In this document: in pieces, positions 34,470 through 45,945 of the stretch
Position numbering within the stretch: position 1 is the stretch's first letter
Layout of the letters: each line of letters starts with the position of its first letter
Source: Siphonodentalium dalli
Taxonomy: Eukaryota; Mollusca; Scaphopoda; Gadilida; Siphonodentaliidae
Length of the DNA: 64,000 bases
Assembly (NCBI GenBank): GCA_032622095.1
Contig: CP136062.1
Coordinates: 18,231,739-18,295,738, forward strand
Reading direction: 5' to 3'
Made by a program: the position numbers and the translations under genes
The notes under the pieces: model-generated
Seen by the model: only the letters and a program-made list of their open reading frames with translations
Databases searched by the model: none
What the model was told of the DNA's origin: nothing

Positions 34470-34935
34470 CAATTAAGCGCAATAAGAGCTAATTGCACTT
34501 AAGCGCAATATGGGAATCTCTATTGTGCTTAAGCGCAATATGGAAGTATTGAACTGTGTATAAGTGAATGATGGAATTTTCATATTGCACTTAGATAATA
34601 AAACTCAATAAGGTAACTCTTAATAAGGAATATAGTATATAGTGTACATAAACTGCCTATAATTCAGGTGGTGTAGTCCATTCCCATGGTACAATGGGTG
34701 GAACAAATATAGGATTATTCTACTATTTGCACAAGGGCGATCTAATGAGATGGATATTAATTGCGCTTAAGTGCAATATGGATGTAATTTCGCTTATGTG
34801 TAATAGGGAATGTGTAATAAGAATATTCCTTATTGCACAGGAATATCATATTGTGCTTAAGCGCAAAAAGGTATCTCTAACTTTGCTTAAGCACAACAAC
34901 TTAAGGAATTTTCTTATTGGCCTTGAGTGCAATTA
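34470..34935. repeat. Cluster of near-palindromic TTAAGCGCAAT motifs
   Basis: About ten variants of ATTGNRCTTAAGYGCAAT in both orientations, for example near 34472, 34495, 34524, 34762, 34853 and 34884. Several read as an almost perfect dyad around CTTAAG, with spacings of about 30 to 180 bp. Confidence 0.65.
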
Positions 34936-35383
34936 GTTATTCGGTTAGTTAAATAATAAGTTATTTCAATTGTTTTTTCATAACCGTGCAGCCCTTATTA
35001 GAGATCCCTTAAGTTATTGCAGTTAATCGAAATTCTCTATTAAATGTCAATGTGGTTTCCCATAAAGATCATCAATGATGTCTATGCGCAAGCGCATGGG
35101 CGACACGCCAATCTTCTCTGTTGGGATTCCAATTGTTGGCTTATTAAATATGCACATATGCTTAAGATACAGTTGCGCGCAAAGCGCGCTCCCGTAAGTC
35201 GGGTTTTTGGATCCCAGTTAATGAAAATATCATTGAAATAATCGGTTTCCCCCCAATAAACATCCATATATTCAATATACATGTTTTGGAGCAGAATTAG
35301 GCAGTCCATATTGGACGCCATCATGGAATTTATTTTTTTTGGTTTAATTTTCACACATAAGTATTAGTTATGTGGATGGAGTT

Positions 35384-35897
35384 CTCATTAAACCTCACAT
35401 CCTTATATTGGTTACAGTAATTCCCAAAGTAATTGACCACTTAACCACATCAGAATTATTGGTAATTTTTCAGGATTTTAAATCCTGAAAAATTACCAAT
35501 AATTATGCTGTGGTTAAGTGGTCAATTAATTTGGGCATTACTGTACGAGGATTGAGTTATCATTAAACCTCAAATCCTTATATTGGTTACATTAATGCCC
35601 AAAGTAATTGACCACTTAACCACAGCAGAATTATGGGTATTTTTTTCAGCATTTAAAATCCTGACAAATTACCCATTATTCTGCTGTGGTTAAGTGGTCA
35701 ATTACTTTGTACATTACTATATGAGGATTGAGTTATCATTACACCTCAAATCCTTATATTGGTTACAGTATAATGCCCAAAGTAATTGACCACTTAACTA
35801 CAGCATAATTATGAGTGATTTTCAGGATTTAAGATCATGAAAAAATACCCATTATTTTGCTGTGGTTAAGTGATCAATTACTTTGGACATTACTGTA
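35384..35897. repeat. Three tandem copies of a TA-flanked hairpin MITE
   Basis: Copies at 35415-35543, 35590-35719 and 35766-35895, each with termini CAGTAATGCCCAAAGTAATT (or a close variant) and its complement, bordered by TA. CAGT ends plus TA are typical of Tc1/mariner MITEs. The ~45-bp flank (ATTGAGTTATCATTA, then CCTTATATTGG) is repeated with them, giving a 175-176 bp period, so the array grew by duplication rather than three insertions. Confidence 0.85.
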
Positions 35898-36174
35898 TGT
35901 AGATGAGTTAAACCTCACATCAGTGTGTTGGGGATTTGGACCTTGACTTGGGATCTTTTGTTTTTAACGCAACAAATGCGCATACACCTTATACACAAAT
36001 TTCTTATGTAACCAGAGTTTTTCTTGGATAAGATGAGTTTGAAGCCTGCTTACATTTCAAAATGTTGTCTGTTTTGTATTATCTGCAGCGGAACTCGACG
36101 TGTTGAAGCAAAAGTTACAAAAGATAAAATGTGTACGTAACGAGACTATAATACAACTGAAAAAATAAATTGAG

Positions 36175-36850
36175 GGAGGGGTGGGCGATACAGGGAACTA
36201 AGGGTTGAACCGAAATAAATTTGTAGAGCGATAACGACCAACGTTGACATATTATGCATCTCAACTCTACTGTTGCAACAAGGCTATAAAATAGGGGGGT
36301 GTCAGAATCTTAGTCATCTCTATATAGTGCCAGAATAGTCATTTATGGACTTCTATAAGATGTTGGGTTGGTTATAATATGGACTCGGAGAAAAAGGCCT
36401 TTGTACCGATGAACTGACATAAATTAGTGGAGCGATGTTGCCATGTAATGCATCGCGACTGTACTAAAGCAGCAATGATATAAAATTGGAGGGGTGGGTC
36501 TGAAATTATCTCTATTTCTATAGATGGCACCAGGATTATATAGAAAGGAATAGCAATTGATATATGTATACGGTATACTATAGTAATACCATAGACATAT
36601 AAGTATCACGCGATAAAATATTACGTAACGTGACTATACCGATGAAAGAAATAAATAAATTGGACCAGGATTAGAGGTTGGGTTGGTTATATGTGGATAA
36701 TTGGATATGGAATTCATACCGATGAAACGATACAAATTAGTGGAGCGATAAAGACCAATGTTGACACTTAGTCAGGCTATGCGGGAGAAAATAGGGGTTG
36801 ATACGATAGACCGAAATAATGACCAATGTTGACGTATATAAAGTAACGCG
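36175..36850. repeat. Diverged tandem repeat, ~200-270 bp units
   Basis: Recurring GAAATAAATT.GT.GAGCGATAA.GACCAA.GTTGAC and ATAGGGGTG blocks, about three or four degenerate units. Non-coding. Confidence 0.5.
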
Positions 36851-36861
36851 ACTGTACTGGA

Positions 36862-37170
36862 CTGTTATTTTTCAAAATTTTAAGCCGAGACTTGGTGTGT
36901 GTGAGTGGGATACTAATATATTACTAAAATGACAGAGTACAGCACGTAATTATGTTTTAGATGGAAGAAATGAATTTTTTTCAATGATAAAATTTAACAT
37001 GGCATTTGCCATTAAAATCGATTTATGTCGATAAAACTGTCATTTTTCAACATTTTAAGCTGAGACTTGGTGTATGTGCGTGTGATACTTATATATTCAT
37101 AAAATAACAGAGTCCAGCGCGTAATTATGTTTTAGATGGAAGAAATTGAATTTGTTTTCGATAATAAATT
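36862..37170. repeat. Two-copy direct repeat, ~150 bp
   Basis: 36862-37010 and 37037-37165 share TTTAAGC.GAGACTTGGTGT, CGTAATTATGTTTTAGATGG and ATTGAATTTGTTTT-type blocks. Confidence 0.7.
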
Positions 37171-38280
37171 TGCAGCGTGGACGGGTCATCGAGTGCGCTC
37201 AATTTGTAAACAAAGTTTTGTCAATAGTCGTTTTGGTCAAACTATCCATTTTTAGACCGGGACAGCAGATCCGAATAGTAGCTAAGATGTATTTAGATAG
37301 AATTATCAAAAGAATTTGACTGATTAGAGTGCATTGTAAGAGATTCGAGTGGAGAAATATTGGTGACATTTTCACAAAAACACGCCAATTCGGCAATGAC
37401 TGCTACTTGCAGACGAGCGCTCGTTAATATTCATGCCAAGAATGCAGGCGTCAAACTCATCTTTTTGGAAGGTTAATCCAACATTTTTATTATCAGAACA
37501 ATCCTCCCAAAACACCTTCCAAATATCCAAGAAAGTTTTAATAACTTAGAAGACTGAACAGCCGAAATGAATTAATTAATAATCGCCAATGGAGGCTTCG
37601 CAGTGACGGTTGGCAATTATCACGATACGACAGGGGAACAATTTGACGTTCGTACTCATATTTCACCAATTTTTGTACCTGACTTTCCTATCCTAAGTTT
37701 CAAGGGAAAATGGCTAATTTTACTCTATTTGTCGTTATATACATATTATACATATTTATCACACCATTTATTATTCATTTTCATAAAAATAAAATAAAAG
37801 AAGCCGAAGATGACATGTTTAAACTGTTTGAAGCACGAATTTGGCGATAAGTTGTTATCAGAGTACGTTATACTTGTGATAGTTACGTTACGCACACGGT
37901 GTTCCCATATCCTATTGCGATAATCGCTTAACCCTTCGGGTTTCAACGGCATTTCAATTTGATGAAATTAAAATTTCTCAAGTTCCAGCTCAACACGAAT
38001 CTAGTGACCCAATTGGTAGAAATACTTTAGCAGTAATTCTTAGTTTTATAAGTCATAACTCTAATTTTATTGACGATACGAGCTCAACATCTAATATGTC
38101 ACTGTTTATGGCGGTGTTATCCAAACGTGTGCTTTGATAATGATTATAATTTTATTTTACGATCAAACGTCAGTGCAGCTCAGCAGAAACGCATAGGCAC
38201 TAGTTCAATTCAGCAGAAACGCATAAGTCCTACGATTATAGACACCCACTGGACGCGCTTCGCGCGTCGGTCAGTGGGTG
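37171..38280. other. Stretch without a recognised gene
   Basis: AT-rich with short random frames. A small tandem CAGCAGAAACGCATA duplication occurs near 38178-38226. No domain-bearing ORF. Confidence 0.45.
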
Positions 38281-38283
38281 AAA

Positions 38284-38510
38284 AATGGAAGCAAGTATGT
38301 GGTCAGCGTGTGACGTCATGTGACGTGATATCGACCAACCAACGTCTTGTATTCATGTTCCACACCGCGAATGCAGTTGAGCGTGTAAATATACAAAAAT
38401 GGAAGCAAGTAGGGGTCAGCGTGCGGTGTCATGTGACGTAATATCGACCAACCAACGTCCTGTATTCATGTTCCACAGCGCGAATGCATACAGGTGGGGG
38501 TGTAAATATA
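38284..38510. repeat. Tandem pair of the ~113-bp dispersed repeat
   Basis: Two copies of the 33954-34066 repeat (GGAAGCAAGTA, GTCAGCGTG, TATCGACCAACCAACGTC, TTCATGTTCCACA). Confidence 0.75.
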
Positions 38511-39110
38511 ATTTGTTCTGGAGATTGTTTCTCTGTCTCGCCGACGTAAAGCGTTCGTGGATACACAGTTCACACAACTCACACAGTATATACTTAATTT
38601 ATGGTTTTACAGTTACTATTACTATAAACTGCGCGTAATGTGCATGCCGTATTTTATACTTTATTCACGCCTGGCAATCTCCCCCCTCACAACATTTGGC
38701 TATGCAAAGATTACCGATTTCTCTCCATATCGATACTCCCGTTAAAAAGTTATTTAGTGGTCACTTCGTATATTTCTTTATTAGGAATACTCCAATTCGA
38801 CGTAAAACTGATTGCTGGATTTAGATATGTGCATAACAGCTGCATGTAAATGGCAACAAATCGATGTATTCGTGCACGCGTGAGTGAAGTAATAATGAAA
38901 TATATCGATATCTTGCGCAACAAATCATATATTGAGTCAATTAAATCGATTATGTTGAAACCAGAGTGCTAGCTGAATAGACATTCAGTGTGACATGTCT
39001 GAATGGTGCTTCTGAGCATAATGGACACAGTTATCATCGATTTCCGAGCGCTGTTGTTGGCTGCGTTCAAGAGGACCTGGATGAGAATCTATGATCTTGT
39101 CTGTGGTACG
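38511..39110. other. Stretch without a recognised gene
   Basis: No supported coding region, TIR pair or tandem array. Confidence 0.4.
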
Positions 39111-39345
39111 CATCAATCGAGGGGAGTTTATATGCATGTTGTGTTATTGAATTATTCATCCAATGAGAAGAGTTTTAATAGATGTCTTATGTGTTATTCA
39201 TCCAATGAGGAGAGTTTTAATAGATGTCTTATGTGTTATTTATCCAATGTGGGGAGTTTTTTAATAGATGTCTTCTGTGTTATTCGTCCAATGAGGGGAG
39301 TTTTAATAATGTCATCTGTAGTATGCATCCCAAGAGGTGAGTAGT
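39111..39345. repeat. ~58-bp tandem repeat, four units
   Basis: Units of GTGTTATTCATCCAATGAGG, then AGAGTTTTAATAGATGTCTT, decaying toward the right end. Confidence 0.75.
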
Positions 39346-39699
39346 AATATACGTTCAAAAACTAGGAGCACAGCGATGTGTGGATGATGGTGTCATTTGA
39401 TTTTCAGAATCAGTTTCGTGTGAAACTAGACACTGCCCTCCTTGATTGCGTGTATCGTAGCCCACGCAAAACAGCAGTAAATTGACAACGAATGAAAATC
39501 AGCTTTTTTGAAAACCTATAACTATAGTTTGAAGAAAAAGAACATACCGGTACTCGTTTCTGGAATTTTTAACTATTTCTTGAGAAACCGAAACTGCCTC
39601 AGATATAGAGGCCCCATCTTTTCTGGACTGTCTTCACCAGGATTATCTACACTAGATCGCAAACGAACGTAGCAGGCAAAGACCAGGAAACACGGCTAT

Positions 39700-41312
39700 A
39701 ATGGTTAGATCTTCTCATAACAAACAGCCAGGTTCCTGGATATTTCCATGAATCTCTATTCTGTCTAACGCCCGTAGAGATCATATTCCACCAGTACAAA
39801 ACCTTGTTGTAAAATATAGAGATCCGGGGGGGGCTGAGAACACCACAGAATACAAGGGTAAACCTGTCTTCGGTAACATGGACAGAGGTGATCATTATCT
39901 AGGTACACATTCCGAAGCGCCACTTGGACAATTCCATAGTCAGTAAAATTAAAAACAGGAGCATAATAGAGGTATGCCTGGTGTTTTGAAATTTGGAAAA
40001 TATAGGTATACCTATGACAGAGTATGCGTACCAGTATCGTAGAATCTCGCACTATCATAAATGAACTAGTTATACGTAGAGTATTAAAATATTCTTTAGT
40101 TTCATGATTGTCCCATACCGGTAGTTTCAGTAAAAGATGGGAGCGTGGTACATAGTTAGGTGTTACAATTTTAGAAATTAGGAACGTAAGCATATAGGCC
40201 GCGAGTTTTCGAAAGGGTTAATTTTGAAATTTATAGTTATTTACATGAGTAAGCAGTTGTAGAATGTAAGTGTAGGTGTAAGTCTGAAGTAAAATGCTAA
40301 ATTTCACTGGAATCGTCGTCAGTTATGTACCTGGTGATGGAGTGTTTAAACAACAGACCATCGCTTTTCGACCCGGATCTCTATATTTTACAACAACACA
40401 TGAATCTCTATTCTGTCTAACGCCCGTAGAGATCATATTCCACCAGTACAAAACCTTGGAACTTTTTGAAGTTTTGACAGGGAACCTTATAAAGTCAAAA
40501 CTATAACGCGGGGAATATATTTCTCTGTTATTATCTGTAGGTGAAGGTCCCAACTAAAAATTCCATGCTGTTCTGTGACTTTTGTGAGCTGATATCGCAA
40601 TAGACGTTGAATTAATTACCCAGGAGAAATACCATAATTGTAAGGGACGCAAAGAAAAATCGCTCGCAAATTCACTTGAATCGTGATATTTTTAGTTGGG
40701 ACATTCACATTATTAACCCTTTACACAACAAAGCGGCCAAAAACGCCCAAATAAAGCTTCAACAGCCTAAAATATCTTCAATAACACCATACAAATATGG
40801 ATATCATTGGAACCGGTTCATTGACCACATTGTGAAGGTTACAGTTATGCCCTGTGCCATTGCATTCTCTTATATATGCGAGTCGACCATAGGTCGCCTC
40901 GCATATATAAGAGAATGCATTGGCCTAAAAAAGATCTTTTTTTAACACTTTTTACCATTTTTTCTTACATTCTTTAACAATTTTATAATTTTTTCTTACA
41001 TTTAAAAAACAAATTCTAATATTTTTCAACATTCTTTGACAATTTTATCATTTTTAATATGTGTTAAGCCAATGCATTCTCTTATATATGCGAGGCGACC
41101 TATGGTCGACTCGCATACATAAGAGAATGCATTGGCACAGGGCCGTTCTGTTGGGTAAAGGGTTAAGGAACAGATAGTACCTGAGAAATATATTCTCCGC
41201 GATATTTTTTCGACTTTATAAGGTTCCCTGTCAAAACAAATAGTTCCAAGGTTTTGTACTGGTGGAATATGATCTCTAGGGGCGTTAGCCAGAGTAGAGA
41301 TTCATGGCATGA
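39700..41312. repeat. Rearranged block of direct and inverted duplications
   Basis: The ~58-bp segment beginning ATGAATCTCTATTCTGTCTA occurs at 39749-39806 and 40400-40457, and inverted at about 41255-41312. The segment around ACAGGGAACCTTATAAAGTC (40478-40530) is inverted at about 41185-41240. 39803-39826 is inverted at 40373-40397. The pair 40400-40546 / 41168-41312 forms ~145-bp inverted arms around the TTAA MITE at 40717. A 142-codon minus frame at 39765-40193 has no recognisable family. Confidence 0.7.
40717..41162 (+). mobile_element. TTAA-flanked double-hairpin MITE, copy 4 (longest)
   Basis: TTAA at 40713-40716 and 41163-41166. Left terminus CCCTTTACACAACA (one change), right TGTTGGGTAAAGGG. 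Both hairpins are present, the second with one changed base in its arm (GCATACATAAG). The spacer is enlarged by repeated TTCTTACATTCTTTAACAAT motifs. Confidence 0.9.
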
Positions 41313-42030
41313 TCTACCAGGTTCCATACGTTACGTAGAACACAAAGAACCACCATTCGGCAAACCTCGTCGGATTCCGTCACCGTTTCAGACTCGGCTT
41401 TAATACAACGCCATGATCGGTTCGAACTATATCACGTTATTTTTAGCTCGGTGACTGGGTCAAGTACAGGCGCGCCAATTTGAATTTAGTTATATTCCGT
41501 CAGTTCGTGGGTACGAAAACATTTACATTTAACGTCGAATTAAGCAATATAAAAGTGTTGTTTTACAACACTGATATAGAATAGTCCATAAAATATCTAT
41601 ATGAAATTATAGCAATACCTAAATTGACCTTTGTAGACACGTCCAACAGCACAATTGTTGCGAGGTGACACAATCGGTACAGTACTAGGTAGTTGGTGGA
41701 CTCAACTATTCAAACAGAGCTAAACGCTCTCATTATAAACGTCAGGTTTACCGACTAGATACCAGGCGGATACTCAGTTGTCGAGTCATAACATTATCAA
41801 TGGCATTAAAATAGGATGATTGGCCCATGTTTCTGGATATTTGGTGATCAAAGAACACGAGCCATACATAATAATTGTATCGAATAACTCGTCAAATAAC
41901 ACTACACGTATTTTATGCGGAAGGTCGGCTATAGAGTGGTGACACATTTCTTCCAGATCTGGGAATAATCATCCGCGAAAAATGAGTTCTAATTGGCCCC
42001 AAAGGTCATAAGTCGAGGAGTCCAGAATGA
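41313..42030. other. Stretch without a recognised gene
   Basis: No supported coding region or repeat. Confidence 0.45.
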
Positions 42031-42039
42031 AAGAACCAC

Positions 42040-42318
42040 TTGGTCAAAGTGGCCACGAAATTATACATCCACAAATGTTTGCGTCCAGCGTCGATGATAC
42101 CGTCATGAATTACATGTGGCACAAGGGGAACTATAGGACTGCATTGGGGAATTATCTGAAAACATCTACATTTGACACGTTTGCTAGAAGATGAATTCGA
42201 AGTTGCGTGGGATTATTTCAACAACACGATGGAGAACTTAATTGAAAACATGCTCAGAAGGGAAGATTAAATTTAAAGAAAAACAGAAGAATCTATGGGT
42301 AAAACAAGACGTCATGGT
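42040..42318 (+). repeat. Direct duplication, copy 1, with coding-like remnants
   Basis: Nearly the same as 44163-44434. Forward frames look like eroded coding sequence: HPQMFASSVDDTVMNYMWHKG runs to a TGA near 42195, then a shifted frame continues EFEVAWDYFNNTMENLIENMLRRE to a stop. Both copies share the frame break, so it predates the duplication. I do not recognise the protein. Confidence 0.65.
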
Positions 42319-42322
42319 TTAA

Positions 42323-43443
42323 AGGCCCACTTAATTTTCGAATCACCAGATCACATTATATACAACATATTCCATGTTATATACCATGAATCACCATATC
42401 ACATTATATACAACATATTCCATGTTATATACCATGAATCACCAGATCACATTATATACAACATATTCCATGTTATATACCATTTGAAAGAGGAAGCTCC
42501 AAAACATTGTATTATTAACTAATCCGGTCGAATAAACTGGGAACATGTTGTTTTTTTGTCGAGGTACCAATGTGTGTACTGCATTTAACTTTGATCCGAA
42601 CTGTACTATAAAGTATATTATACTCAATGGAAGGGGAATAACTCTATATATTAGTTTGAATTTTGATGCATTCTTGGTTAACAAGGGGGAGTCTTGGAAT
42701 GAATCTCTATCACTTGGTGGACAGTCCTAAGCCACAGCTGCTTCGTATTCTGGTGGAATATATATATTTTTGGTTCCTCTTCCAAATGGTATATAATATG
42801 GAATAATATAATCCGGGCATTCGAAAATTAAGTGGGCCTTTAACCCCTCCATGACTGGAGCTTCCTGAAAGTTTGTGAAAACCCTGTGCCAATGCATTCT
42901 CTTATATATGCGAGTCGACCATAGGTCTAACAATTTTTTATATATTTTTTTTATCAATTTTTCTTACATTCTTTAATAATTTGTATCATTTTTTATAATT
43001 TGTTCTTACATTCTTTCACAATTTTTATAATTTTTTTTATAATATTATCTGGTGTTGTATATAATATGGAATATGTTGTATATAATGTTATCTGGGCATT
43101 GAAAATTAAGTGGGCCTGTAAATAAGGCCCCTAGCTAATTAAAGTCATGTGAAAATGGGAACTTCCTGATTTTTTACGACTTTTTACGAAAACCCTGTGC
43201 CAATGCATTCTCTTATATACGCGAGTCAACCATAGGTCGCCTCTCATATATAAGAGAATGCATTGGCCAAACGAATTTTATATTATTTGTTATAATTGTT
43301 AAAAAAAATGTAAGAAAAATGAAAACATATATAAAAAATTGTTAAAGAATGTAAGAAATAATGATAAAAATTGATAAAGAACGTAAGAAAAAATGATAAA
43401 ATTGGAATAATATAATCCGGGCATTCGAAAAGTAAGTGGGCAT
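42323..43443. mobile_element. 1.1-kb TTAA-flanked element with hairpin cassettes
   Basis: TTAA on both sides (42319-42322, 43444-43447). Left terminus AGGCCCACTTAATTTTCGAA; right, complemented, ATGCCCACTTACTTTTCGAA. Inside are three ~54-bp tandem units (42334-42485), inverted terminus-like segments (about 42787-42842, 43070-43116), and the hairpin module: half at about 42887-42929 and one full hairpin at 43197-43266. The paralogous sequence at 44430-44470 lacks the insertion. Confidence 0.75.
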
Positions 43444-43495
43444 TTAACAGAAAAAAAGAAAAGCCTACAATTTTTTTCGAAATACTAGTAGTTAG

Positions 43496-44069
43496 CTGTG
43501 GTACAGATGCATCTGATATGTATGAGGGTGACGACCCCCCTCCCCCTGTGGTACAAATGCATCTGATATGTATGAGGGTGACGACCCCCTCCCAATGTGG
43601 TACAGATGCATCTGATATGTATGAGGGTGACGACCCCCCTCCCCCTGTGGTACAGATGCATATGATATGTATGAGGGTGACGACCCCCCTCCCCCTGTGG
43701 ATCAGATGCATCTGATATGTATGAGGGTGACGACCCCCCTCCCCCTGTGGTACAGATGCATCTGATATGTATGAGGGTGACGACCCCCCTCCCCCTGTGG
43801 TACAGATGCATCTGATATGTATGAGGGTGACGACCCCCCTCCCCCTGTGGTACAGATGCATCTGATATGTATGAGGGTGACGACCCCCTCCCCCTGTGGT
43901 ACAGATGCATCTGATATGTATGAGGGTGACGACCCCCCTCCCCCTGTGGTACAGATGCATCTGATATGTATGAGGGTGACGACCCCCTCCCCCTGTGGTA
44001 CAGATGCATCTGATATGTATGAGGGTGACGACCCCCTCCCCCTGTGGTACAGATGCATCTGATATGTAT
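43496..44069. repeat. 50-bp satellite, ~11 units
   Basis: Near-identical units TGTGGTACAGATGCATCTGA / TATGTATGAGGGTGACGACC / C-rich tract, varying mainly in C number (48-50 bp). The long frames on both strands are products of the repeat. Confidence 0.95.
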
Positions 44070-44162
44070 GTTTCCGTTCATATTCTGGCACCATATAGTT
44101 TTATACAACAAAATGCCTGCAAATCATACCATGCAAACTTGCCAGTGTATGAACGTACCCTA

Positions 44163-44434
44163 AAAGTGACCACGAAATTAATTGAATTTCATCCACAAAT
44201 GTTTGCGTCCAGCGTCGATGAGACCGTCATGAATTACATGTAGCACAAAGGAACTATAGGACTGCATTGAGGAATTATCTGAAAACATCTACATTTGACA
44301 CGTTTGCTCGAAGATGAATTCGAAGTTGCGTGGGATTATTTCAACAACACGATGGAGAATTTAATTGAAAACATGCTCCGAAGGGAAGGTTAAATAAAAA
44401 ATAAATACAGAAGAATCTATGGGTAAAACAAGAC
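44163..44434 (+). repeat. Direct duplication, copy 2
   Basis: Second copy of 42040-42318. It continues past the TTAA-element insertion point with GAGAAAAAAAATAGAAAAGC, matching 43448-43470 on the far side of the inserted element. Confidence 0.75.
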
Positions 44435-45050
44435 GCCATGTTTTATCAGAGAAAAAAAATAGAAAAGCCTACAAAACATAGCTCAGATTTGGTTTTTAAA
44501 AGATATAAAGCATGCAGAGAGATTATTTATACAGCGAACTATGAGTTTAAAAAAAGCCAAAAAAATCAATTGAATATAAAATTTCATGTGAATGCAAAGA
44601 AAATGCCAAAGCATTTCGCAACTATATCCGGAGTAAGACCCTATACCAATTACTCATTGACGAATAGTTATCCCTTAGGACATGTTCAGATAATATGTTC
44701 ATCAAATTTTGTTGAACATATTATGTGAACATTTCCCACCAATGAATAGTATTCCTTCTGCAATTGCTATTGGCTGTCGTCTGCTAACTCAATGTACAAA
44801 AACATATCAGACGGCAGACGTACGAACAAATAATACAAGTGCAGAAGGATTCATATTCACTGATGGGCAATGTTCAGATAATATTCAGTTCAACAATCAA
44901 TCATAAGAACTACTTGATTGTTTATTTAACTCAACGCGACAATTAAGTGGCGAATACAGAGTACTAATTAACATATATACATTAATTTATAAAAAGGGCC
45001 ACTGTTGTCTGGCTTGCCATTTTCATATGGCAGAAGTGTATAGTTGCACT
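44435..45050. other. Unrecognised stretch, possible decayed coding DNA
   Basis: A 96-codon forward frame (44438-44728) overlaps a short hairpin (AACATATTATGTGAAC near 44712). No domain is recognisable; not called as a gene. Confidence 0.3.
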
Positions 45051-45054
45051 ATCA

Positions 45055-45432
45055 GCATCATCAACAACATCATCATCATCACATCATCATCATCGTCACC
45101 GTCATCATCATAATATTAAGCATCATCATCATCATCATAATCATCATCATCGTCATCATCATCGTCATCATCATCAGCATCATAATCATCATCATCATCA
45201 TAATCATCATCACTGTCATCATCATCGTCATCATCATAATCATCATCATCTTCCTCATCATCATCTTCATCACCGTCATAATCATCGTCATCATCATCGT
45301 TAGCATGATCATCAATATCATCATCATCGTCGTCGTCATCATCATCATCGTCGTCATTGTCGTCGTCGTCGTCATCGTTATCATCATCGCCATCATGAGC
45401 ACCATCATAATCATTATCGTCAATGAGTATTT
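45055..45432. repeat. ATC/CAT trinucleotide microsatellite
   Basis: About 380 bp of (CAT)n with scattered CGT, AAT and AGC variants. Poly-Ile/His/Val and poly-Met frames here are artefacts. Confidence 0.97.
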
Positions 45433-45449
45433 AGTTAAGACATGATTAA

Positions 45450-45841
45450 CCCTTTACCCAACAGAACGGCCCTGTGCCAATGCATTCTCTTATATATGCG
45501 AGTCGACCATAGGTCGCCTCGCATATATAAGAGAATGCATTGGCTTAACACATTAAAAATTATAAAATTGTTAAAGAATGTAAGAAAAAATGGTAAAAAG
45601 TGTTTAAAAAATATCTTTTTTAGGCCAATGCATTCTCTTATATATGCGAGGCGACCTATGGTCGACTCGCATATATAAGAGAATGCATTGGCACAGGGCA
45701 TAACTGTAACTGTCACAATGTGGTCAAGGAGCCGGTTCCAATGATATCCATATTTGTATGGTTCTATTGAGACAGACCGAAGATATTTTAGGCCGTTGAA
45801 TCTTTATTTGGCCGGTTTTGGCCGGTTTGTTGGGTAAAGGG
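45450..45841 (-). mobile_element. TTAA-flanked double-hairpin MITE, copy 5
   Basis: TTAA at 45446-45449 and 45842-45845, perfect terminal CCCTTTACCCAACA pair, both 69-nt hairpins, subterminal GGCCGGTTTTGGCCGG. Reverse orientation relative to copies 1, 3 and 4. Confidence 0.93.
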
Positions 45842-45945
45842 TTAATGCCCTGCCACACCTATTATTTACCCCAGTTTCAAGAATAGGTTGATATTATCCT
45901 ATTGACTGTCGTATGTATCTCCACCCTTAGTATATTGATCTCAAG

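Noticed and set aside
39765-40193. 142-codon minus-strand ORF
   Set aside because: It overlaps duplicated and inverted repeat segments and shows no domain; likely chance in AT-rich DNA.
43496-44069. Regular repeats resembling a CRISPR array
   Set aside because: No unique spacers (units are contiguous), and the genome is eukaryotic.
43283-44111. Frames of up to 225 codons on both strands
   Set aside because: They follow the 50-bp satellite exactly, are open because the unit lacks stops, and repeat the same short peptides.
45044-45445. 133-codon Ile/His/Val-rich frame and the Met/Thr-rich frame on the other strand
   Set aside because: Both are read-outs of the ATC/CAT microsatellite.
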